The notes beneath the pieces are model-generated. The model was not told the DNA's origin, ran no database searches, and was given only the letters and a program-made list of their open reading frames with translations. The translations under genes were made by a program, and so were the position numbers. Of a DNA stretch of 64,000 nucleotides, positions 37,829 through 49,410 are shown piece after piece. Source of the stretch: Manis javanica (taxonomy: Eukaryota; Chordata; Mammalia; Pholidota; Manidae); NCBI RefSeq assembly GCF_040802235.1, contig NC_133158.1:35220001-35284000 (forward strand). Reading direction: 5' to 3'. Each line of letters opens with the position of its first letter. Position 1 is the first letter of the stretch.

Positions 37829-38243
37829 GGAGCTTACAGGGCTGCCTCCTATCCCACTCCATTCAGGGACTGAAGCCTCTGGCTAATTTGCCAGACTCTT
37901 TGAATCCCTCTGATTGTACCAAGCATTGCTGGTTATGTGACAAATTCCTGATTTTTTTTTGCTATTTTGTATTATTGAAAGTGCTCCATTGAGTATTTTC
38001 ATTAGGTCCTTTTCAAAGTATCCTTTTATATACATAATGACATTATTATATAGAGAATGGGGACAACAGAGAAAGAGAAACCTTCCATAAGCCTTCAACT
38101 ACAACATAATCACCATCTTGTTTTCCTTTTAGTCACTTATTTTCCCTCCTTGAAGCTCCTTTCTTGCCTCAGATCTGGTTTTCAGGCCTGTTGGTAACCT
38201 TCTCTGCCAACTCACCAGCTGTTAGCTCAAGTATGTTTTACTT

Positions 38244-38522
38244 TGCTCAACTCAGAGACTGTCACAGTTGAAATATCTGAAAGTAAAAAAATGCATCAAA
38301 TACAACTAACCTACAGAACATCATAGCTTAACCTGACCTACCTTAAAGGTGCTCAGAACACTTGTATTAGCTTACAGTTGGGAAAGATCATCTAACACAG
38401 TCTGTTTTATAATAAAGTGTTGAATAGCTCATGCAATTTACAGAATACTGTACTGAAAGTGAGACAACAGAATGGTTGTGTGGGGACAGAATGGTTGTAA
38501 GGGCTGTTGGTTGTTCATCCTG
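38244..38522 (-). repeat. Long inverted repeat, arm 2
   Basis: Reverse complement of 37550-37828, starting 'agcaaagt'-side at 38244 and ending at 'gttcatcct' near 38522. Identity falls away sharply at both ends. Within a nascent NUP210 transcript the two arms could pair into a stem of about 280 bp. Confidence 0.9.
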
Positions 38523-38679
38523 AGGTCTTCACAATCATCCTGAGGTCTCGGTGTCTGAGCACCATTCTTCTCGATCAGAGTTCCATCATCATCTTACTCT
38601 TGTCTGTGTGTTTGAAGGCCCAGGTGCTCTGGATTCTCCAGTGGTCTGTCCTGTCTTGCAGAAAGTGAGTGTCTTAGGT

Positions 38680-39130
38680 TGGTTTCCCAGAAGTACAGCC
38701 TGAAAGGAAAATCTGGTTGCACGTACTTTATTGAGCGGGTCTTTTTGGGAAGTGGGGTAGGCAAAAGGAGATAAGTAGGATGTGGTCTCAGAAAAAGCCT
38801 ACATGACCAATGTCACCCTCTGGAGTTGAATTGCTTTGGAGGTCATCTTCTCCTGAGGCAAGGTGGAGACCACACTTCAGAGCTTTTAACTCACTATCAG
38901 TCAGCCATTGGCTACTGCCAAGGGAAGGGGGTGTTGTGCAACCTCCCAGACTCTGGGTGAAGCACCCCTATTGGCCAAGGGTGTTTGACTGGATAAACTT
39001 ATATGCAAAACTGAGAGCTACAGTGCTGCCCCCAGCTGAGGGTGGACCTGCCTGATAAAGAGCATCTGCAGGACATGCACAGAATCCACTGAAGTTGTAC
39101 CCACACTTCTGTCCTGCACCTGAAATCCTC
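38680..39130 (+). repeat. Probable ancient LTR
   Basis: Starts 'tgtcttaggttggtttccca' and extends through 'actttattgagcgggtcttt', the wording of a common mammalian LTR-like repeat. Right end uncertain. The block between about 39130 and 39790 holds nothing I recognise. Confidence 0.4.
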
Positions 39131-39794
39131 CCAGGGCACTATGCCTCATGTATTCACCAGGCCTGGGCCTGAACCAGTGTGTACCTGGTCACCATGGCCT
39201 GGGCATTTCTCAACCAGGAGTGTAAGGATGCTTGTGGGGCAAGTGGGAGCCCTTCCTGCTGCATGGGCCCCACATAGTGGAACTTGTCCTTGGAGTGTGC
39301 TATGTCCCAGGTAGCTCGGACGATCCTTGGAGGATCAGTGAGCATGAAAGACCCTCCAGTCTCTCTGTCTTTGCTGACTTGGGACTGGGGGTGATTAGAG
39401 GCCAGCACTTCCCTTGGGTATGTACTTCCCAAGTGCATGCAGGCCACATGGCAGCCTTTGCCTGGTAAAATTGGAGGAGAAATGGTGAGTGAAAGACTTT
39501 CTCTGGCTCTTCCAGAAACCCCTGTACGTGCTGAGCCAAGTGGAAGCACCATTCAGCCCGCCACCTTCTGCTGGGCTCGCAGCAGCCTGCAGGAGGACAG
39601 AGGCGGTTCATGTGCTGGAAACTGCACAGGGGAGGCAACAGGGCCCAAGAAACTGGAGAATGAGGCGCTAAAGTTAAAATAATAAATTACTGTGTGGAAG
39701 CTAAGCCAAAAAAGTGGGTTCAATCGACTGGAGGCCCACCCTTTCGCAGCTTCTGCGTTCCATTCATTAGGCTTTCTCTGACCCTGACCCTGTA

Positions 39795-40915
39795 CAGGTG
39801 CACCTCAAAGACATGCAGGTTTGGTTCCAGACTACTGCAGTAGAGCAAATGTTGCAGTAAAGTGGGTCGAATGAATTTTTTGCTTTCCCAGTGCATTTAA
39901 AAGTTCTGTTTACCCTATACTGTAGTCTATTAAGTGGTAGCATTATGTCTAATAAAACAATGTACACACCTTAATTTAACAAGACTCTATTGCTGAAAAA
40001 TGCTAACTATCATCTGACCCTTGAGTCATCATCACTGATTACAGATCACCATAACAAATATAATAATAGTGAAAGAGTTTGAAATATTGTGAAAATTAGC
40101 AAAATGTGACACAAGGGATATGAAGTGAGCAAATGCTGTTAAAAGTGGTGCCAGTACCCCGGAAGATGACTGGTTAGCCAGAGATGGGTAAGATTCCTCA
40201 AGGAAGGAACAACCTAAGACAGGCACAGTCGCAGGGGGGCCATCAGGTGAGAAATTGGGGATCAACAGAGGTGAGTCTTAGAACCTCACCCTCCCTGTTT
40301 TGAGAGAAATCTGCATCCGTGGATGTTTTGTTGCCCTTGTCTAGCTTGGATTAATACTTAGTCCATAGGCACACACCTGATCATCTACATTTGCCCTCTT
40401 ATAGCACTAAACTATGTTTTCTACCTTTATCTTGCATCTACCTACCACTTCATCATTTTATTAAAAAAAATAATAATAATAATAAGGGAGAAATGTGGGA
40501 TTCACATATAAATCAAGTATAAAAATCAAACGAATAATCATAAGTGACCTGATTGTTTATAGTTCATGATATGTGATCAAAACCGAAAGTTTCTGTGATG
40601 AGTGCCCTTGCACTGTTCACCATGTAAGAACTTGTTCACCATGTAAAAACTTGTTCATTATGCTTCAGAAGATTGGAGGCTGTTGAGAATTAGGCTTGGG
40701 GTTGATTAATGATTGTGCATTGAGTCCCCTATACAGAATTTTATTGTTGTTAACAACCATATGATCAATAAATATGAGAGATGCCCTCTCAAAAAAAAAA
40801 AAAAGTGGTGCCAGTAGACATGCTCGACATTGGGTGACCACAAAGCTTCAATGTGTAAAAAAAAAGTATCTGCAAAGTGCAATAAATTGAAGCACAACAA
40901 ACCAAGATATGAATG
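39795..40915 (+). mobile_element. Internally deleted Tigger1-like DNA transposon, split by a retroposon
   Basis: The left part (39795-40156) begins 'caggtgcacctcaaagacat' and includes 'gtagtctattaagtggtagc'. The right part (40817-40915) ends 'ccaagatatgaatg'. Both outer ends adjoin TA (39793-39794 and 40916-40917), the mariner/Tigger target duplication, and the ends are degenerate inverted repeats of each other. The transposase region is absent, and the sequence jumps from the 5' to the 3' subterminal region near 40020. Confidence 0.8.
40157..40800 (+). mobile_element. L1-mobilised, LTR-derived polyadenylated retroposon
   Basis: A 644-bp non-coding insertion flanked by an exact 16-bp target-site duplication 'aaaagtggtgccagta' (40141-40156 and 40801-40816) at a TT|AAAA site, the signature of L1 machinery. 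It ends in a poly(A) run (40791-40804), 18 bp after AATAAA (40767-40772). Its second half starts after a polypurine tract 'aagggagaaa' (40484-40493) with TGTGGG (40494), like the 3' LTR of a class II endogenous retrovirus, so it seems to be a processed copy of an ERV-derived transcript. A short AAT microsatellite precedes the tract. No coding frame is present. Confidence 0.8.
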
Positions 40916-40917
40916 TA

Positions 40918-41260
40918 CTTCTGCTGCCCTGCATGCCGTTTGTGGGTACTACCCATCCTAACACATCTCCGTCAAGTTTCTGTCCCGCTTCCTTCTGCCA
41001 GGGGTCTTACAATGGTTGATGTTGGTATTGTGTTCTTACCTGAGTGTCACGTTTGGTGTCCTTTCTGGCAGCTGGAGGATGGGGCAGAGATGCCGAAGCT
41101 CCCAGTGTGCGGGACATTGCTCACTCTGAAGAGCCTCCTGCCCAGGTGCCTGGGGGCCAGACCCTGATTGACAAGACGTATTTCACAGATGAGGGCTGGG
41201 GATTCACGTTAACAGATAAGGGATGAATATTCCTGACTCATAACTACAGCCAGATGCACC
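40918..41260. other. Intron 1, nothing recognised
   Basis: Unique-looking, no repeat named. Confidence 0.35.
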
Positions 41261-41264
41261 ATTC

Positions 41265-41435
41265 CAGGCACTGGAGCGTGTGATAGTGAACCAGAGATGA
41301 GGCCCTGCTTTCCTGGAGCTTATAGCTGATTACAGGAGTTAAATAATCAGCTAGGATGAAATAAACGGCTGCCTTTCATATGGTAATACATCTGTGAAGG
41401 ACGTAAAACATGGTGCTGTGCTAAGGGCTGAAGAA
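41265..41435 (+). repeat. L2 LINE fragment
   Basis: 'ccattccaggcactggagcg', 'gccctgctttcctggagctt' and 'ctgattacaggagttaaata' follow the L2 3' end pattern in sense orientation. Confidence 0.65.
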
Positions 41436-42200
41436 GATGGTGTGTGTGTTTGGACAGGGTGGGCAAGAGACGCCTCTTTGGAGCTGGACTTGGACCTGAG
41501 CGGGGTCCCCTGGAGTGGGCAGGCCCTGGGGAGGGGCTGAGCCGGTTGCAAGAGCACAGATAAGGCCTGCTTGGTGAAGAGCCGGCCATGTGGGAACTTG
41601 TGGGCTCTGGTTAGGGTAGGAATGGGCTTGCCAGGGTCAGGCCCTGGCTGGCTGGGTTAGCCTGGGCCTTGTTCTCTCTGTACCCTCCAACCCAGGACTG
41701 CCTACTGCTGTGGTTCCTGAGGGACTGGTGGGGACCTTGCTCAACTCCCTTCACCAGATCCACAGAGGGAGATGCTGGGAAGTAAGGGCTGACTGAGTTG
41801 ACTTGGTACCAGGGTTGTTTTCTTCCTGCTTCCTTTGTGGGTCCCCACTCTGACTGGGCCCGTGACTCCCTGTCTCTGCCCTGGAGGGGCTGACCTGCAG
41901 GTGGACGGAGGGTGGGCTGTATCTTCCCCTGCCCCCTGCCTCTGTTCTTTGCACAACTCTCACTTCTCCATTTTGTCTGTTGCTTTATGGCCTGACTGTC
42001 CCTTGGCCTTGGGTCTCCTGCCCAGCTCTTTGGTGTGAAGAGTGGGGAACAGCTCCCCCAAAGGCAGAGTGTCCCCCTAGACTACAGGAAACATTCTGAG
42101 TCAGGGGGCCTTATGTGACATTGGGAATGGGAAAGATTTGCCCTTGGAGAATCTACTCCTAGTTCTTCAGATTCCTCAAAATTAAGTTTGTTTCTGGTGT
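41436..42200. other. Intron 1, nothing recognised
   Basis: GC-moderate sequence with chance frames on both strands and no splice-compatible conserved frame. Confidence 0.35.
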
Positions 42201-42204
42201 CAAT

Positions 42205-42470
42205 ATGTTTAAAAAATTTCACCAATTTTTAAAAAATTGGTGAAATAGACATAAAATTAACCATCTTAAGCATTTTTAAGTGTCCAGTTCAGTCGCATTA
42301 GTTTTATTCTCACTGTTAAGCAATAATCCCCACCATCCATCTCCAGAACTTTTCTGTAATCCCCACCTAAGATTCTGTCCTGATCAAACGACTACCCTTC
42401 ACCCCCAACGATTACCTCTCACCCCCCAATTCTACTTTTTCCAACACCTTTTAATATTGACCTTTCTCCT
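42205..42470 (-). repeat. Ancient L1 3' end, antisense, with a foldback at its start
   Basis: L1 3' UTR-type text ('agacataaaattaaccatct', 'aagtgtccagttcagtcgca'). The first 31 bases form a perfect hairpin (42216-42230 with 42232-42246). Confidence 0.75.
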
Positions 42471-44390
42471 GAGCACAGGCAGATGGGCCCAGAACCTTTG
42501 TAGGAACAGTGTCCCCGAACATGGTATTAACAGTATTTGATTCATGTTTGTTTTTATGGTTACCTTGGAGGGCAAATGAGATGGGCTTTCTAGTTACACT
42601 AGTGACACAAGGTTTCCTTTTAAAGTAAAGAGTCGATATAAAAGAAAAAAAATAAAAAGATACAAGGGTTACCCGAATGTGACCAGACCTAGCTGGTGGC
42701 ACATGGAGAGGGAATGGAGGTGGGGAAGGGCTGGCAGGCATTCACGTGCCCAGCAGCTGCCCTGGTGGCCAGAAACACACGCCTGGAGGCTCAAATGTCA
42801 CAGGGGTGTGTGTGGCAGGGGGAACCAAAATAGCAGAACTAGTTTTCCCCATGTAATCCTAAAAACAAAACAAAACCCTTTTTGGTAAGAATGACTACCC
42901 ATTGCACAATGCTGAGCCAGAGACCAGGAGCCTCAGCCGGTTAGTGGCAGAGTCACATTCAAAGCCAGGCTGGTGACTGCAGAGCCAGCCCAGTCCTTTG
43001 TTACACAAGGAAACATGCCAGTGATTCTCAGCCAGTGGGTGGTTTGTCCAGGTTCCTTCAGTGGGGTTTTAAAAAGTCAGTGACACTTTTCCAAAGCACT
43101 ATTGAGGATACTTGTGGGTTGGTGGGGTAGGATCTTGAGGCCATCTTCTGACAGGGTCTGGGAGCCCAGGCCCTCCCTCTGGGCAGCCCAGGGAGGGTGG
43201 GAGGCCCTGGCCTTGTTTTGAACAATCTGCAAGCATTCAGCATGAAGCAGTAGGGCAGTGTCCACCAGGGGTCCAGAGCCAGGCTGGGCCAAGGCAAGGA
43301 TGTGATATTGGGCTGGTTGCTTAACATCCATGAGGATGTTTTCTCGTGTATCAAATGGGGATTTTAATGGGATGTTAGGAGGTAAATGAAATATTAGTGA
43401 TGTGTTTTGCTCTGTGCCTAACAAATAATAAGCACACAGTAAAAGTTTTTTTTTTTTCTTAAAAAAAAGTACAATGCCAGTATATAACTGAATGAAATAA
43501 AGCAGCAAACTTGAAAGAATTCAGTCAGGGGATTTTATTTGTCTAGACTCTTGTGACTGTCTGACAAGAAATTCAAAGCAAAACCGTTTAAATGAAACAA
43601 AGGCCTGTTGCTTTGTCTCATGAAACTGAAAGCCCTGGCAGAATTTGTCTCATGCTTCTGTGCTGCAGGGGCTCACGTGACATCAGCATACCTGGTTCCT
43701 CAGTCTGCATGTCTTGGATTTGGCCAGGTACCCCCCCTGGGGTAGCAAGATAACAACTCTAGCCCAGCAGCCCCCAGAATCAAGGCCAGCTGGGCACAGG
43801 CCACAGCCTATATGTTCTGACTGACTCATGTGGGCGCGTGCCTGGGTCTCAGTCTCCCTCTGACCAGGTGAACATGGAGCTGGTGGTTGGCCAGGCCCTA
43901 GCCACCTGCCTCCTAGTGTCCAGAGGCCTGTAAACCTCATGGTCTGAGGATGGAGGAGAGGCGGCATCCACAGAAAACCTGGGTGCTATTACTGAAAAAG
44001 GTGGTTGGAGGTTGGGTAGCCAAAATCCAACACAAGTGCCTTGCAGGAATTTACATGTTTGCCTTGCTCTCTCCTGTTCACTGAGCAGTTTTGGGCGTGT
44101 GTGGATGTGTGTGTGTCAGAGGGTGTCTAAGTACCATGGACTTACCTGGGGACCTTGAGGGGACTTGCTGTGATCTGGGAGGAGTTTACAGTAGGATGTA
44201 GGTAAGAATGTTGAGAGGAAAGGAGATTGTGTGGGCAGCACTGAGCCTCAGTCTTCCCAGTTATAAGGTGGGCTCCCCAACTCACTTCCTGTGGGAATGG
44301 TTCTGAAACACTTGGGAAGACATAGAGCTCTCAGTGCTCTCCATTTCATTTATGTCATTTGGTAAAATTAAGTTGATATGAAAAACCTTC
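42471..44390. other. Intron 1; MIR fragments at 42900-43000 and 43310-43440
   Basis: An antisense MIR ('ccggttagtggcagagtcac') and a sense MIR ('ttttctcgtgtatcaaatgg', 'aacaaataataagcacacag') lie here. The remaining sequence, including 43680-44390, has nothing recognised apart from TG-rich runs near 44095-44118. Confidence 0.5.
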
Positions 44391-44394
44391 TCAT

Positions 44395-44870
44395 AAAGAA
44401 GAGCCCCTAGCCCAGATGGCCTCACCTGTAAATTCTATGGAACATTTGTGGAAGAAATAGTACAAATCGTCTATACACTCTTTCAGAAAAGAGACAAGGT
44501 ATGATCACTTCCTAGATTATTTTTACGCTGATTGCAAACTAGATGAAAATATTACAAGTTAAAGAAATTCACAGACCCAAATCTCAAAATTCCTTAACAT
44601 AGAACTAGCAAATCAAATTCAGAAAACTATGAAATGGATTAATGTCCTCATGATCAACTGGGGCAAATTCCAGGAATGCAAGGTTGGTTTAGCATTAACA
44701 AAACAATCAGTGTAATTCACCATATCAACAGACTGAAGAAGAAAAGCCATATACTTGTTTCCATAGGTGCAAAGCATTCAAGGCCCATTTGTGATAAACA
44801 TTTGCTGCAAACTAGGAATAAAAGAGAATCCATAACCTGATGAAAGACATTGATAAAAATTTGTACCAGA
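44395..44870 (+). repeat. L1 ORF2 internal fragment, sense
   Basis: ORF2 RT-domain landmarks in order: 'gcccagatggcctcacctgt', 'cagaaaagagacaaggtatg', 'ccaggaatgcaaggttggtt', 'caccatatcaacagactgaa'. It is the one L1 in sense with the gene inside the introns. Confidence 0.85.
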
Positions 44871-44984
44871 GTCTTATGCTGGGCACAGTGGGGGCAAGAA
44901 ATGAACAAGCTGTAGGCTCTGTCCTCACACTCAGTCTCTGAGGGAAGTTGGACAGGGGAAAGGATTGGGGTCAAGCCATTGTCT

Positions 44985-45365
44985 TGGGGCCTTTCACTTG
45001 CTGAACCTTCTGCCCAGAACATACTTCTAGAGATTCAAAGAGCCCATGCCTGCCTCTCCCTCAGAGACATGGGAGTCTTTGCTCACATGTCACCCTCTCT
45101 GTGAGGCTTCCTCTGACCATTCTGTTGAAAACTGCAACCTTTCCCTTCCCTGTTCTATATTTTATATAGCTTGTCTTGTTGTCTAAGATCCCATGTTCAC
45201 TCACTCATTTGTTTATTCCTGTTCCCTTCCTGCTGAAATGTAAGCTCCATGAAGGTGGGGATTAATGTATATTCTCTACTTTGTTGTATTTTCAGTACTT
45301 AGAACAATACCTGGGACATAACTCAATAAATATGGGTTCAGTGAGTGGGTGAATGCATGCCTGAG
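44985..45365 (+). repeat. L2 LINE 3' end
   Basis: Classic L2: 'tttgctcacatgtcaccctc', 'ctgtgaggcttcctctgacc', 'gaaatgtaagctccatgaag', then 'aacaatacctgggacataac' and 'tcaataaatatgggttcagt'. Confidence 0.9.
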
Positions 45366-45880
45366 GGGCCCCGGGGAGGACCCGTGGGGCTGTGGGAGCT
45401 GAGAGGAAGGGATAAGGAGGATCAGGGACAGGTCCATGGAAAGGTTGCTTTTACCATGGGCCCTAAGGGCTGGACAGCCTGACGGCTGGTGGGAATGGCA
45501 TGTGAAGTGGAGGGAATAGCATAAACAAAGGAATGGAGGCAGGAAAGCTGGGAGAGAGGGAGAGGCTTCTGGGCAGAGGTTATACTGAAGTCAGAGCTCC
45601 AGGCTTTTGCCAGTGGTGTGGCCTTGGGCTGGTATCCTCATCTTGGGCCTGAATCTTTGCTTGTGGCTGTGGGGATACCTGCCATTGGGGGCAGGGGACC
45701 TGACAACAGAGATTACGGTCAGGTATCATTTGGTGAAGGGGATGGACCAGGAGAAGTATAAATGATCACAGTATGGAAGGACCCACATTTTCTTCCTTTC
45801 TTTAAAAAGCAAAGTTCTTTGGTGAGAATCTCACCAAACACTGCAGGACCACAGCCTCTCATGTGGAGCCTCCTAATGTT
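45366..45880. other. Intron 1, nothing recognised
   Basis: GC-moderate unique-looking sequence. Confidence 0.35.
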
Positions 45881-45884
45881 TCCG

Positions 45885-46065
45885 GGACTTGAGAGCTTAC
45901 TGTGTGAGGCCCTGTGATAGAAACTTTTTATTTATCATCCCATCTAACCCACCCCAACCCTTAGCAGCGGGAACTACTTTTATCTCTGTTGGGCAGATGA
46001 AGAAACAGACGCCCCCGAGAGGTTAAATTGTTTGCGTAAGGTCTCACAGCTGGTGGGGGGCAGCA
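45885..46065 (-). repeat. MIR SINE, antisense
   Basis: 'ggcagatgaagaaacagacg', 'gagaggttaaattgtttgcg' and 'aaggtctcacagctggtggg' give the reverse-complement MIR pattern. Confidence 0.8.
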
Positions 46066-46940
46066 CCCTGCTGTCTTAGGCCTTCCCCTTCCAGCAGATA
46101 CCAACCACTGGAGAATTTGGGGAGGCTTCATTGCCATCACTGGTGCTACTTACCACACCGCACCAGGGGCCTGGGGACATGCCTTGGAGCCTGTCCTGTG
46201 CCCCTGTGCTGACCACCAGCCGAGATGCATGGAAGAGCCAAGTCTGTGCAGGCTGCGGCAGCACAAATCCTTGCGGGGTGGCAGTTCGTTTACCCTGGGA
46301 GCAGAGAAAGGCTCTTCAGCAGAAAAGCCACCGCAGCCAGGACTGGTTCCCTTGGCTAGCATGATGCTCTATCCAGGCGACTTGGGCTGTTGGGCAGGAG
46401 CAGGGGACCAGGCTTCGGCGGATGGCAGGTTACAGCATGGTCCTGTGAGCTGCCAGCCCTGCGTGTGGGCCCCGCCTGCTCTGCTTAGGTACCTCACAGT
46501 GGGTTTTCCCCAAGCAGAGGGGGGACTGTGAGGGTTTTAGAGCTCTTGATATCAGCTTGAGAAGCTGCTTTGTCTTGGAAACTGATAGACTCAGCACCAG
46601 AGAGAAGGTATGGCTGGTGTAGTGGGACTCAGTCTCTCTCTCCCTTGGTCCCACACTGTCATGTGAGTGCTGTGTTCCCTTCCCAAACTGCAGACACTTC
46701 GTGCCATGGTCAAAGTTGTGCCTTTTTTTATGTACTACCTTTACTAGAATTTACTTACCATTTCCTTCAAAATGACTCATTTTTTTTTTTAAAGATTGGC
46801 ATTATCTTCAGTATTAACATTTAGGAACTCATGAGTTTGATGTATTTGTTTTTCCTAAAACACTTTAAAATTCATAGAGAGTCCATTAAAAAGTAGTCCA
46901 CCTGTGCATCCCTCCTCCTTTTTGTGGTGCATGTTGTTAA
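46066..46940. other. Intron 1, nothing recognised
   Basis: Several overlapping frames at 46076-46660 on both strands reflect a GC-rich stretch. None has acceptor/donor context that fits NUP210. Confidence 0.35.
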
Positions 46941-46949
46941 ATTCCCTGG

Positions 46950-47110
46950 GGCAAACCCGCTTGTGGTGGGGGAGTATCTGGTTCAGAGCTGCACAGACTC
47001 CTGCCCTGCCACTTGACCTGTGTGGCTTGGGGAAAATTGATCAGTCTCTGAGCCTCAGTTTGGTTTTCCCAGATAGGTCTGCTGGAAGATTAAGTGATGT
47101 CATAGATATA
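46950..47110 (+). repeat. MIR SINE
   Basis: 'cctgccacttgacctgtgtg', 'gagcctcagtttggttttcc' and the tail 'gaagattaagtgatgtcata'. Confidence 0.8.
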
Positions 47111-47169
47111 AATATTTAGTTATGGTTTTGACACATGGTGGACAATTCCCTTTGTTACCTTCTACACCC

Positions 47170-47640
47170 ACCCTGTCTTAGTAAGGTTCACTGGAGAAGC
47201 AGGACCAAGAAGATATAATTTTATTCTATATGTACATATGAAGGCATTTGTATAAGGAATAGGCTCACGAGATTATAGAGGCTCGCAAGTCCCAAAATCT
47301 GCAGGATGAGTTGGCAGGCCAGAGACCTGGGAAGAGCCACTCTCTCAGTTCAGGCCTGAAGTCAAGAATAAGCCCATGTCCCAATTTGAAGGTTGTCAGG
47401 CAGGAGGAATTCTCTCTTATTTGGAGGAGGGTCAGCCTTTTTGTGCTGTTCATGCCTTCAACTGATTGGCTGAGGCCCACCACAGTGGGAAGGGTAATCT
47501 GCTTTACCTAGTCTTCTGGTTTAAATGTTAATCTCATCCAAAAACACCCTTACTGAAACACCCAGAGCATTTGACCAAATGACTGCATACCTCACTACCT
47601 AGCCAAATTGACATATAAAATTAACCATTATGCTGCCCCA
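47170..47640 (+). repeat. Ancient LTR-like repeat, sense
   Basis: 'tgtcttagtaaggttcactg' start, 'caactgattggctgaggccc' and 'taatctcatccaaaaacacc' in the middle, and 'ccaaattgacatataaaatt' at the end. It is the same family as 17980-18508 in opposite orientation. Confidence 0.65.
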
Positions 47641-48175
47641 GCACAGTTTTATTTTTTAGTCAAAAAAATGGTCTCTGGATGTCTCTGCACTTGCCAGACA
47701 TGAGGTGCCCCTGCCTGTCATCACCTCTTGTATCTCCTCCTGTACTCCGTGGCTGGGTGTCATTAGCCGCTGTGTCTATGAAGAATTACCTGTCCTTCCG
47801 TGGAGAAGGGGATTCTCTTCTGTCCAATCCTGGAAGCAGAAACATTCCAGAATTGCATACCTGTGGCCTTTGCTTCCATTCCCTGCTCAGGAAAGATCCA
47901 GCCTGAACCTCCAAAGGCATGTGTAGGCTGTTACTAAGGCCGCCTTAGAGAGTGGTGAGATGCAGAGGCAGCACCTCTTTGTGGCCAGTAGGCGGCTCTA
48001 ACAGCAGAAAACGTCCACTTCAGGGCACGGAACACCTGTGCCCTGGCTCTCAGGATGGCCTCCAGTCAGTCCTCTCCTCCTTCCAAGCCTGTTTGCTTAC
48101 CTGTGAAACAAGGGCCCAGCAGTAGTTCTCTAAGTCATATCCACTGTTGGGGGAAAAGATTTTTATTCAGAAGTT
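47641..48175. other. Intron 1, nothing recognised
   Basis: No repeat or conserved frame named. Confidence 0.35.
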
Positions 48176-48179
48176 GGAA

Positions 48180-48475
48180 TAATACAGAGCAAAGAATAAT
48201 ACTCATGTTCCTATCATCAGAACTAGCTATTGTTAACAATCTATGTATTTGTTTCCAGTCTGGGTTTTTTTTTTTTGGTAGGGAATGAAACATTAAAGGC
48301 ATTGTAAAGTAAATGTAAACAGTAAAACTGACAGGCTCTTCACTACCCCCTCCTGGCTTCCATCCTCCACCCCTGCCAGTCCCCATTTTGAGTTTGAGTC
48401 CTGTGTGTACTTTTCCCTTTATAATTCCCTAAAAACACATTGAAATATGCTCTTTCATCCAGCATTCCTCTTTAA
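48180..48475 (-). repeat. Ancient L1-type fragment, antisense (tentative)
   Basis: Text such as 'ttaacaatctatgtatttgt', 'aaaggcattgtaaagtaaat' and 'aacacattgaaatatgctct' resembles an L1ME-type 3' UTR in antisense. Confidence 0.45.
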
Positions 48476-49390
48476 CCTCACCCTGACAGGGATACCGAGG
48501 CTCGGGGGCACGTGATTGCTGGATTCTGTGCTTCTGTTTTGCCTGTTAAAGGTACAGCCAAAGCAAACAGGCCTCAGAATATCCCCAAAAGAATCAGATG
48601 ACTGGAAAGAAACCTTCTGTTGGCAATGGAAACACCACCCCAGGCTGACTTAAACCCTCCTGTCCATTGTTGGGATGAGCCCTCCAGCTTCAGATGCAGC
48701 ATCTTGGGGCCAGAAGAAAGTCTGCAGGTGAAACGGGTGGGGAGATGTGGCACCAGCTCTTCCAGCCCTGACTTTCTACCACATCCATGGCTGACGTTTT
48801 GCAGCACTTTACCATTTACTATGAAGTGCTTACCAGCTCTTCCAGCCACCCTGTCAGCATGGAGTCTGCCTCTGAATCACACCACTGAGCTTAGCTAGGG
48901 TGCAAGGGTGCAGAGGTTCAAACCTGCTCCAGGCCCCCTGTTTCCCCTGTGAGGATCCCGCTGTCTTCTAGTGGGGACATTGGACACTCCACCCAACACA
49001 GGTCTGTGGGTGGGGAGGCCACCTCCTTTCCAGGCAGCTGGAGATCAGGCAGGCTGCTGCTTCTTATCTCGAGGCTGCCCTTCCTGGCCTTGTAGCAGCC
49101 CTGTGTGTGCAGAGCAGGAAGTGTCTGAAGAGGTGCTAAGAGCACTTGGCACCTGCCAACTCCCACACCAGCCCTTGGCACGCATGAGAGGATATCTGCA
49201 GGGTGAGTGAGCTGAGTAGTGTGTGCCTGCCTGGCTGTCCACGAAGTCCTGTCCTGTTCCGTAGCCACTCAACACACAAGTGTGAGGCCTAAAGTGCACC
49301 TTGGGCCACAGGTCAAAGTGATACTATTTGGGATATGTTGAGTTAATTAACATTGGCACATGACTATTAACTAATTTCACCTGTTCCTTT
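48476..49390. other. Intron 1, nothing recognised
   Basis: Overlapping chance frames on both strands around 48570-49300. No splice or domain evidence. Confidence 0.35.
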
Positions 49391-49410
49391 TCTTTAATGT
49401 GGCTTTTTTA

